The notes below the pieces were generated by a model. It did no database searches. It had not been told where the DNA came from and saw only the letters and a list, made by a program, of their open reading frames with translations. From Chloroflexota bacterium (GTDB lineage: Bacteria > Chloroflexota > Dehalococcoidia > JAUQQI01), in NCBI GenBank assembly GCA_030549955.1, contig JAUQQI010000083.1, forward strand, positions 1-13,386: a stretch of 13,386 nucleotides of DNA, in the 5' to 3' direction. Shown here piece by piece: positions 6,371-12,299 of the stretch. Within the stretch, counting starts at the first letter, position 1, and the number at the start of each line of letters is the position of its first letter. The position numbers were made by a program, and so were the translations under genes.

Positions 6371-7768
6371 GTGGCTAAAGTAATTGTTATTGTCCTCCTG
6401 GGGCTGGGTATCGTCTTCGGCGGGGTTCTGCCAGGGTTGGCTCAGGCGGCGCAACCGTGGGTTGGGGTCCTCGAACTAAAAGGCGTCATCAACCCGGTTT
6501 CGGCCCGCTACATTGACCGGGCCCTGACCGAAGCGGAGGACGGCGGGGCCGTTGCGGCCGTCATCCTCCTGGATACTCCCGGCGGCCTCGAGTCCTCGAT
6601 GCGAGATATCGTCCAGCGGATACTGAACGCCCGTATACCGGTTATTGTCTACGTTTACCCGCCGGGGGGCCGGGCCGCATCAGCCGGGGCGTTCATAACC
6701 ATGGCCGCCCACGTCGCCGCAATGGCCCCGGACACCGCCATCGGGGCCGCCCACCCGGTCGGCCTCGGGGGTGGTGGCCAGGCCGACAACACCGTCATCG
6801 AGAAGGCTACCAACGACGCAGCCGCCTTCATGCGGTCCCTGGCCCAGCGGCGGGGCCGCAATGCCGACTGGGCCGAGCGGGCCGTTCGGGACAGCATCTC
6901 CAGCAACGCCGACGAGGCCCTCCGGGACCGGGTCGTCGACGTCGTTGCTCCCGACCTCGGGTCCCTGCTCCGACAGGTGGATGGCCGGGAAGTCCAGCTT
7001 GCCGTCGGCCGAGTCACCCTCCAGACGGCCGATGCCCGCCCCGTGAACCTTGAGATGAACCTGATCGAGCGCTTCTTCCTGGCCATTACTGACCCGAACG
7101 TGGCCTATCTGCTCCTTACGCTCGCAATCCTGGCCATCTATTTTGAGCTGGCAAACCCTGGTGCGGTCTTGCCGGGGGTCATCGGGGGCATCTCCTTGCT
7201 CCTGGGCCTGCTGGCCCTCGGGATGCTGCCCGTCAACCTGGTTGGCCTGCTGCTCCTGGCCTTTGCGTTCCTGCTGTTTGTTGCCGAGATCTGGGTCACC
7301 AGCCACGGAGTCCTCACCATCGGGGGGCTCATTTCGCTGGTGCTCGGGTCGCTACTGCTTTTTAACCCTGGCGGTCCCCTCTTTGCAGTCTCCCTGCCCG
7401 TTATCATCGGCGTCACCCTGACGATGGCCATTATGATGACCCTCACTATCGGGGCGATCATTCGGGGTCAGCGCCGCCGGCCCTACACGGGTCTGGAGGC
7501 CCTGGTCGGCCAGGTCGCAACCGCCCGGACCGTTTTGGACCCGACCGGCTTTGTGTTTATTAACGGGGAGCTGTGGGAGGCCCGCTGCCTTGACGGCCGG
7601 GTCGAGGCGGGCGAAGAAGTTAAAATCGAAGGGGTAAAAGGGCCGACCCTGCTGGTGAGACGGGTCGGCCCCCCGGAGGTAAAGGTCTTACCCGGTGAAG
7701 CGAAGCCGGCTCCGGCTGAAGAGACCCTGGAGCCCACCGGTAGCTCGAAGGAGGAGGTAAATGCCTAG
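6371..7768 (+). CDS. nfeD: NfeD-type membrane serine protease (ClpP-class, long form)
   Basis: A membrane-anchored Ser-Lys dyad protease of the long NfeD/PH1510 type; in Pyrococcus this protease cleaves the C-terminal hydrophobic region of its partner stomatin. The 465-residue product (from GTG 6371) has a signal or anchor segment (about 4-27), a ClpP-like domain (about 30-225), a cluster of membrane helices (about 236-375) and a C-terminal OB-fold (about 385-445) containing [19 protein letters not shown] and [10 protein letters not shown]. Ser104 sits in RAASAGAFI and Lys145 in [10 protein letters not shown]; the 41-residue gap equals the Ser97-Lys138 gap reported for PH1510. DTPGG (68-72) forms the oxyanion strand. 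Its 3' end overlaps the slipin start by 8 nt, which implies translational coupling. The upstream in-frame start at 6278 was rejected because it spans the TATAAT box. Confidence 0.93.
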   Translation: MAKVIVIVLLGLGIVFGGVLPGLAQAAQPWVGVLELKGVINPVSARYIDRALTEAEDGGAVAAVILLDTPGGLESSMRDIVQRILNARIPVIVYVYPPGGRAASAGAFITMAAHVAAMAPDTAIGAAHPVGLGGGGQADNTVIEKATNDAAAFMRSLAQRRGRNADWAERAVRDSISSNADEALRDRVVDVVAPDLGSLLRQVDGREVQLAVGRVTLQTADARPVNLEMNLIERFFLAITDPNVAYLLLTLAILAIYFELANPGAVLPGVIGGISLLLGLLALGMLPVNLVGLLLLAFAFLLFVAEIWVTSHGVLTIGGLISLVLGSLLLFNPGGPLFAVSLPVIIGVTLTMAIMMTLTIGAIIRGQRRRPYTGLEALVGQVATARTVLDPTGFVFINGELWEARCLDGRVEAGEEVKIEGVKGPTLLVRRVGPPEVKVLPGEAKPAPAEETLEPTGSSKEEVNA

Positions 7769-8567
7769 CGGTACGTTTGGCCTGATTATCGGAGCCATTA
7801 TCCTGTTTTTCATCTTCATCGTCCTCTCATCGGTGATAAAGATCGTTCAGGAGTACGAACGGGCCGTCGTCTTCAGGCTCGGACGGCTGGCCGGGGTGCG
7901 GGGCCCGGGGCTCATCCTGCTCTGGCCCTTTATCGAATGGGTAAGGGCCAAGGTTGACCTGCGGGTTGTGCCGATGAATGTGCCGCCGCAAGAAGTAATC
8001 ACCCGGGATAACGTCACCGTAAAGGTCAACGCCGTCGTCTATTTCAGGGTCGTCGACCCGGCCGCCGCCGTCCTGAAGGTCCTCGACCATATCCAGGCGA
8101 CGTCCCAGATCGCCCAGACAACCCTGCGTAGCGTCGTCGGTCAGAGCGAGCTGGATGAACTGCTAGCCCACCGGGAACGGATAAATGAGCGGCTCCAGCG
8201 CATCATCGACGAGCAGACCCTGGCCTGGGGGGTGAAGGTGAGCGTCGTTGAGGTTAAGGACGTCGAACTGCCCCAGGCGATGCAGCGGGCGATGGCCCGG
8301 CAGGCCGAGGCCGAACGGGAGAAGCGGGCCAAGATCATCCACGCCGAGGGCGAGCTCCAGGCGTCCCAGACCCTGGCCGAGGCCGCCCGGATCATCGCCG
8401 CCCAGCCGGCGGCCCTCCAGCTGCGCTACCTCCAGACGCTGACCGAGATCGCCAGCGAGCGGAACTCGACCGTAATCTTTCCGATCCCGCTCGACCTGAT
8501 CAGCCCGTTCATCGGGGCGGCCCGGGCCCGCGAGCCAGTCGCCACTATCCCGTCGAACGACGGCTGA
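7761..8567 (+). CDS. Slipin / prohibitin-family SPFH (band 7) membrane protein
   Basis: A 268-residue stomatin-like scaffold protein that oligomerises in the inner membrane; the usual partner and substrate of NfeD. Residues 7-26 are a hydrophobic N-terminal anchor. The SPFH domain follows: [12 protein letters not shown] (31-42), [25 protein letters not shown] split around 66-85, VYFRVVDP (93-100), and [16 protein letters not shown] (120-135). [14 protein letters not shown] (180-193) starts the alanine- and glutamate-rich coiled coil. The C-terminal stretch [16 protein letters not shown] (235-250) corresponds to the hydrophobic region cleaved by the NfeD protease in the Pyrococcus homologue. 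ATG 7761 is preceded by AAGGAGGAGG and lies inside the nfeD end. It terminates 14 nt from the convergent small gene. Confidence 0.95.
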   Translation: MPSGTFGLIIGAIILFFIFIVLSSVIKIVQEYERAVVFRLGRLAGVRGPGLILLWPFIEWVRAKVDLRVVPMNVPPQEVITRDNVTVKVNAVVYFRVVDPAAAVLKVLDHIQATSQIAQTTLRSVVGQSELDELLAHRERINERLQRIIDEQTLAWGVKVSVVEVKDVELPQAMQRAMARQAEAEREKRAKIIHAEGELQASQTLAEAARIIAAQPAALQLRYLQTLTEIASERNSTVIFPIPLDLISPFIGAARAREPVATIPSNDG

Positions 8568-8581
8568 GAGCTGCCCGGCTG

Positions 8582-8869
8582 TTAATGGGTCAGGCTTCCG
8601 ACGATAAGGATAAGGCCGAAGACGACGGCCGCTACAATCGCAATCCGGACAAGCTCCCGCCGGACGTAGAGCTCAAGGTCCTTAAAATCGACGGCCACGG
8701 CCGGACCTTTCGGCGCCGGCGAGACCGGAGGCGTTCGGCGGGCCGTGGTCAGGTCGGCGGCCGGTTCAGCCGGAACGGTCCGGCCCGGGCCGGGCTCAAC
8801 GGTCCCGACCGGCCGGGTCCGGACCTTCTTTCTGGCACGGCGGTGGGGCAGGGTCTTCTTTCGGGCCAT
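8582..8869 (-). CDS. Small basic, proline-rich, probably tail-anchored membrane protein, family not recognised
   Basis: A 95-residue protein with three parts. Residues 1-20 are strongly basic (ARKKTLPHRRARKKVRTR). Residues 21-60 are low-complexity and rich in proline, alanine and threonine. After a short amphipathic segment (61-74) comes one hydrophobic helix, about 75-91 (IAIVAAVVFGLILIVGS), ending just before the C-terminus. This suggests a tail-anchored inner-membrane protein with a disordered, positively charged cytoplasmic arm that could bind nucleic acid or phospholipid. ATG 8869 is preferred over TTG 8875 because TATAAT lies 8 nt before it and no Shine-Dalgarno is present. The codon pattern matches neighbours and the frame ends cleanly before the slipin end. 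I do not recognise a family. Confidence 0.65.
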   Translation of the reverse strand: MARKKTLPHRRARKKVRTRPVGTVEPGPGRTVPAEPAADLTTARRTPPVSPAPKGPAVAVDFKDLELYVRRELVRIAIVAAVVFGLILIVGSLTH

Positions 8870-8877
8870 CGTCAAAC

Positions 8878-8883
8878 ATTATA
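8878..8883 (-). promoter_or_regulatory. -10 element TATAAT for a near-leaderless transcript of the small membrane gene
   Basis: Minus-strand TATAAT (8883-8878) lies exactly 8 nt before ATG 8869. RNA polymerase normally initiates 6-7 nt downstream of this hexamer, so the mRNA should start at, or one to two bases before, the start codon. No -35 consensus is present; that position is covered by the divergent -10 box. Confidence 0.65.
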
Positions 8884-8903
8884 ACCTCCCACCGGGCCTC
8901 GGC

Positions 8904-8909
8904 TATAAT
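8904..8909 (+). promoter_or_regulatory. -10 element TATAAT for a near-leaderless transcript of the HTH gene
   Basis: Plus-strand TATAAT lies exactly 8 nt before ATG 8918, so transcription should begin at or next to the start codon. The intervening GAGCAGG ends right at the ATG and is too close to act as a normal Shine-Dalgarno. The box is 20 nt from the divergent TATAAT (8878-8883), so polymerases on the two promoters would exclude each other. Confidence 0.65.
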
Positions 8910-8917
8910 CGAGCAGG

Positions 8918-9214
8918 ATGCGGGCCGCAGACATTCGCAGACGACTCGAAGTCGAGCGGCAGGAGGCCATCAGCAGTCGGGACCCGCTCGCCATCCGCTT
9001 TGCCCTCGACCGCTACGAGGTCCTGATGGCCCTGCTGTCCGATTATGCCGATGACGCCCCCATTGACCCCGATAAGATAACCTTGCGGGTAAGCCAGGCC
9101 GCCAAGGCCCTCGGCTTCACGCCGAACCATGTCCGGCAACTTATCCGCCAGGGCAAAATCCAGGCCTTCAAGGCCAACAACGAGTGGCGGATCCCCCTTC
9201 GGGTCGTCCTTTAG
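8918..9214 (+). CDS. Small excisionase-like (MerR-type winged HTH) DNA-binding protein
   Basis: A 98-residue protein. Residues 1-45 are helical and charged. Residues about 54-98 form an excisionase/HTH_17-type winged helix: LRVSQAAKALGFTPNHVRQLIRQGKIQAF, then NNEWRIP as the wing strand. This fold occurs in phage excisionases, plasmid regulators and many chromosomal small DNA-binding proteins. No integrase, attachment site or phage gene is nearby, so a chromosomal regulator is more likely than an excisionase. It has a TATAAT 8 nt before its ATG and faces the small membrane gene, so it may regulate that promoter pair. The DUF402 gene follows after a 26-nt spacer containing a tandem repeat. Confidence 0.8.
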   Translation: MRAADIRRRLEVERQEAISSRDPLAIRFALDRYEVLMALLSDYADDAPIDPDKITLRVSQAAKALGFTPNHVRQLIRQGKIQAFKANNEWRIPLRVVL

Positions 9215-9236
9215 TAATATCCTAAGTAATATCCTA
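9213..9236 (+). repeat. Tandem 12-bp repeat carrying two -10-like boxes before the DUF402 gene
   Basis: AGTAATATCCTA occurs twice back to back (9213-9224 and 9225-9236), starting inside the stop codon of the HTH gene. Each copy contains TAATAT. The second (9227-9232) lies exactly 8 nt before ATG 9241, the same spacing as the two promoters at 8878-8909. The first would start transcription 12 nt earlier. The repeat is AT-rich in a GC-rich setting. The repeat is seen directly; the promoter role is inferred. Confidence 0.6.
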
Positions 9237-9240
9237 GTCG

Positions 9241-9762
9241 ATGGGTTCGGAAAGACCGCTCACCGAGCCGGGCCGCCAGGTCCGGGTCCAGAAGCTGACC
9301 TACGACGGTAAGCCCGGTTACAGCTATTCTGCCGAGCTCCTGGAGGCCAATACCCGCATCGTCGTCCGGGCGCCCTTTCAATCCCCCCATGGCCGGCCGG
9401 TCTTCCTGCCGGATCTGGGCATTACCCTCGAAGAAGGGGAGCTCTGGGTCGAATATTACTACCGGGACCGCTGGTATAACGTTTTAAAAATCTTTGACAG
9501 AGCCGGCCAGCTCAAGGGCTATTACTGCAACATCTGCATGCCGGCCGAATTCGACGGCCAGGTAATCGCCTGGCGGGACCTCACCCTGGATGTCTATATC
9601 TTTCCTGACGGCACCCACCGGGTGCTCGACGAGGCCGAGTTTGAGGCCTCCGACCTTTACCCGCCGGACATCAGGGCCAAGGCCCGGGAAGCCGTCACCG
9701 AGCTCCTGGACCTGGCCGCCCGGGGCGAAAGCCCCTTCGACGAGCTGAAAGGCGGGGGCTAA
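9241..9762 (+). CDS. DUF402 family protein (putative nucleotide phosphatase fold)
   Basis: A 173-residue soluble protein. The DUF402 core spans roughly residues 35-150: RAPFQSPHGRPVF, YYRDRWYNVLKIFD (73-86), GYYCNICMP (93-101), WRDLTLDVYIFPDG (111-124) and LDEAEFEAS (129-137). The acidic cluster D-x-Y-x-F-P-D-G followed by LDEAEFE is the metal-binding pattern of the family. Characterised members include FomD, which hydrolyses a CMP-phosphonate conjugate, and Gram-positive nucleoside tri/diphosphatases. The physiological substrate here is unknown. ATG 9241 follows a TAATAT box by 8 nt with no Shine-Dalgarno. The glycosyltransferase starts 39 nt downstream in the same frame, with a possible terminator between. 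Confidence 0.88.
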   Translation: MGSERPLTEPGRQVRVQKLTYDGKPGYSYSAELLEANTRIVVRAPFQSPHGRPVFLPDLGITLEEGELWVEYYYRDRWYNVLKIFDRAGQLKGYYCNICMPAEFDGQVIAWRDLTLDVYIFPDGTHRVLDEAEFEASDLYPPDIRAKAREAVTELLDLAARGESPFDELKGGG

Positions 9763-9776
9763 GGGCAGCTCGCTCC

Positions 9777-9797
9777 GGCCCGGCGGGTCCTTTTTTT
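9777..9797 (+). terminator. Possible weak intrinsic terminator after the DUF402 gene
   Basis: GGCCC (9777-9781) can pair with GGGTC (9785-9789, one G-U pair) across a 3-nt loop, followed after one base by seven T (9791-9797). The stem is short, so efficiency is doubtful. The T-run ends four nt before the next ATG (9802), leaving no room for a Shine-Dalgarno. It could instead be an AT-rich start-site element or an attenuator for the glycosyltransferase. Confidence 0.35.
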
Positions 9798-9801
9798 CGG
9801 G

Positions 9802-11715
9802 ATGGAGACGAAACCGCAATCCGAAACCCGGCCCCTCTTCACACGCCTGCCAGTCCGGGACGTGGCTGCGGGCCTTCTGGTGGTGGGGATTGCCGGGTGG
9901 CTCCGGCTGGGCTGGCCCGGTGTGAATAACTTCGGCTTCGACGAGGCCTACCTGAGCCGCCTGGCTCTGGAGTTCATGTCTTCGGGTCAAATTCCGACTG
10001 TCGGCATGCCGGCCTCGGTGCCGGTCCCGAATTTCCCCGGTGCGGTCTGGATAATGGCCGTCCCTTACCGGATAAGCCGTGACCCCCTGATCGCGACCCT
10101 GTTCGTTAGTCTGGCCAATACCCTGGCGGTTGCCGGCGTTTTTTACCTGGCCCGGGCCAGTTGGGGACTGCTGGCGGGGATTACAGCCGGCCTCCTTGCG
10201 GCCGCGTCGCCGCCCTGGGTGCTTCACGCCCGGAACATCTGGGCCCAGAACCTGATGGCCCCGCTGAGCACCCTCTGGGCCGCCGCGGCCTTTGCCGGCT
10301 TTGTTCGCGGCCAACGGTGGGGACTGGTTCTATTTGGCTTCCTGGCAGGGTTCGGGTTTCAGGTTCACTACTCCGGACTGGTGTTAATTCCGGCAAGCCT
10401 TCTTCTGCTCGGTCTCTTCTGGCCTAAAAAGCACTTCCCGGAAATCGTCGCCGGATTCGCCCTGGCCGAGCTGGCCGCTCTCCCCTTCGTCGTAAGCGCC
10501 TTTTGTTGCCGACCTGAGATTTTGGCCGGGGTTCGGGAGCTGCTGGGCCGGCCGACAACGCTCGACCCGGAAAGCTTTCGGCAGTGGGCCGGCCTCATCC
10601 GGGGCGATGACAACCTAGGCGGAGGCCCAATCCCGAGCGGGCTGACCGGCACATTGGTCCTTCTGCTGGTGGCTGCCGGGCTCATCCGGCTGGCATTCGG
10701 GGCGCTCAAGGACCCCAGACCTGGCCGCCGGTTTGAAGCCGCCATCATTCTGGCCTGGGCTCTCGGGCCGCCGGCCTTTTTCCTGGCCCACTCAACGCCC
10801 ATCTACCCGAATTATCAGCTGATGGCCCTGCCGGCGGCCTTTATCGCTGCGGGGGCCGCGGTCCGGGCTGTGCCGGGCCGGTGGCCTGCCCTCGCGGCAA
10901 CGGCCGCCGTGGCGGTGGCCGGCAGTCAGGCCCTCGGCCTTGCCGGCGGCTTCGACCGGCTTGCGGCCGGATTGCCCGTATCCCATCCATTCTCCCGGCC
11001 CCTCTTCCTGGTACGGGAGGCAGCTGAAGCGGCGAGAAACGGTCGACCGGTAATCGTCGCCGCACCGGGCGATGCTCCGGAATTCGACCCCGACGCCGCG
11101 ATTTTCGATGTCTTGCTCCGGGACCACCCGCACCGCATCGTTGACGGCCGCTCGGCCCTGGTGATTCCGGATTCCGAAGTCCGATTCCTTTTCACGTCGC
11201 CGGACCTGCCGGCCCTTCAGGAACTCGAAGCCGCCGGCCTCCGGCAGTACGGGCGGACCGAATTTGGCCGCGGCCTCTGGCCGCCGGTAGTGGTCCTGGA
11301 CGTGGAGCCAGGCCCGCCGACCGGTTTTACGGCCTTCGGACCGGTTCCCCTGACCGGAGGCATTGACTACCTTGGGTACAGGTGGCGGCAGGTGGGGAAC
11401 CGGTGGCGGCTAACCAGCCTGTGGCGGGTCAGCGAGCCGCAGTCGCCGGAAATCTTGCAGCAGTTTCACCACCTCCGGGCCGGCGACGAAAATGGCCCGG
11501 TCGTGACAACCCGGGACGTCCGGACGTCATCCCGGGTCTGGCAGGCCGGGGACCTGGTTATTGTCTGGGCCGACTTTGAGGGTCTGACCGGCCGGGGACC
11601 CTTCTGGGTCGATACCGGTCTTTATCAATATCCGAGTATCCGGCGGCTGGACCGGCTGGATATGCCGGCCAACCCGCAGGCGCCCATCCGGCTCGGGCCC
11701 TTTTACGCCGATTGA
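9802..11715 (+). CDS. GT-C membrane glycosyltransferase, PMT/ArnT-like (family 39 type)
   Basis: A 637-residue polytopic inner-membrane protein. After a short cytoplasmic N-terminus comes a first helix (about 20-37) and the GT-C acidic motif FGFDEAYLSR (45-54); Asp47-Glu48 matches the first-loop catalytic motif of protein-O-mannosyl- and aminoarabinose-transferases. Further hydrophobic helices continue to about residue 375 (for example LLAGITAGLLAAASP, VLFGFLAGFGF, LALAELAALPFV-like stretches). The last 250 residues are mostly soluble, with beta-rich segments and a final sandwich-like region. Such enzymes use polyprenyl-phosphate sugars to modify lipids, proteins or wall polymers; the acceptor is unknown. 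ATG 9802 is the only suitable start: no in-frame ATG follows until well inside the membrane domain, and a stop lies 39 nt upstream. Its 3' end overlaps the convergent DUF5317 gene by 13 nt. Confidence 0.85.
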   Translation: METKPQSETRPLFTRLPVRDVAAGLLVVGIAGWLRLGWPGVNNFGFDEAYLSRLALEFMSSGQIPTVGMPASVPVPNFPGAVWIMAVPYRISRDPLIATLFVSLANTLAVAGVFYLARASWGLLAGITAGLLAAASPPWVLHARNIWAQNLMAPLSTLWAAAAFAGFVRGQRWGLVLFGFLAGFGFQVHYSGLVLIPASLLLLGLFWPKKHFPEIVAGFALAELAALPFVVSAFCCRPEILAGVRELLGRPTTLDPESFRQWAGLIRGDDNLGGGPIPSGLTGTLVLLLVAAGLIRLAFGALKDPRPGRRFEAAIILAWALGPPAFFLAHSTPIYPNYQLMALPAAFIAAGAAVRAVPGRWPALAATAAVAVAGSQALGLAGGFDRLAAGLPVSHPFSRPLFLVREAAEAARNGRPVIVAAPGDAPEFDPDAAIFDVLLRDHPHRIVDGRSALVIPDSEVRFLFTSPDLPALQELEAAGLRQYGRTEFGRGLWPPVVVLDVEPGPPTGFTAFGPVPLTGGIDYLGYRWRQVGNRWRLTSLWRVSEPQSPEILQQFHHLRAGDENGPVVTTRDVRTSSRVWQAGDLVIVWADFEGLTGRGPFWVDTGLYQYPSIRRLDRLDMPANPQAPIRLGPFYAD

Positions 11716-12299
11716 GGCCCCGCCGGTGTACCCGATTCGACGGGTCGGGGGCGGGTGAGGCCAGCCAGGAGCCAGAACCCGCCGGCGTAAATCAGAAGGT
11801 CGCCGATGCTGTAAGGGCCCAGGCCGGAGAGAGGCGCGGGCAAGACGAGCCGGTCAGCCAGAAAAGGTAACAGCGTCCGGTCGGTGAGGGCCACCGCATT
11901 GCCTGACCAGCCCCGGCTAATAAGTTCCTGATAGGTATCGAGTCGGCCCGTGGCCCGCAAGGTTTCAGGGTCAACGGGCATACCCCCGTTAAGGGCGATA
12001 ACCAGCAGGTTAAGGCCCAGGCCGGCGGCCAGAAGGGGCATGCCGGGCATCCGGCGGTTCACCCAGATAAACGGGATGACCAGGGCGTAGGTGAGGAGGT
12101 GGCCGGCAAACACGACGTCGTGCCGGTCCATGCCCGGCAGTTCGAAGAAGACCCACTGGAAGATGAGGGCGAGGGGTGCAAGCCAGGCCAGCCGCAGGGC
12201 AGCAGTGTTGCGGACGAGCCAGCTCAGGCGGCCGCCAGTGAGCAGTCCGATAAGGATGGCCAGACAGACGAAGGCGGCGACACTAAGGAGAATCTTCAC
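11703..12299 (-). CDS. DUF5317 family membrane protein
   Basis: A 198-residue integral membrane protein with about five hydrophobic segments (4-22, 38-55, 65-80, 90-107, 165-182). LNGGMPVDPETL (103-114) in the middle and the C-terminal PYSIGDLLIYAGGFWLL (about 166-182) match what I remember of the DUF5317 family, where an NGG-MPV motif and a GD motif are typical. The GTG start at 12299 overlaps the 3' end of the HD-GYP gene by 17 nt, so the two are almost certainly co-transcribed and translationally coupled. The molecular function of the family is not known to me. A signalling-linked membrane role is inferred only from the neighbour. Confidence 0.72.
   Translation of the reverse strand: MKILLSVAAFVCLAILIGLLTGGRLSWLVRNTAALRLAWLAPLALIFQWVFFELPGMDRHDVVFAGHLLTYALVIPFIWVNRRMPGMPLLAAGLGLNLLVIALNGGMPVDPETLRATGRLDTYQELISRGWSGNAVALTDRTLLPFLADRLVLPAPLSGLGPYSIGDLLIYAGGFWLLAGLTRPRPVESGTPAGPQSA

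Noticed and set aside
8918..9214. Excisionase-like gene as a sign of a prophage or integrative element
   Set aside because: No integrase, attachment repeat, tRNA target or phage gene is nearby, and this HTH fold is common in chromosomal regulators.
9484..10314. Minus-strand open frame of 276 residues across the DUF402 and glycosyltransferase genes
   Set aside because: It runs across two well-supported plus-strand genes and their intergenic gap, and has no recognisable motifs.
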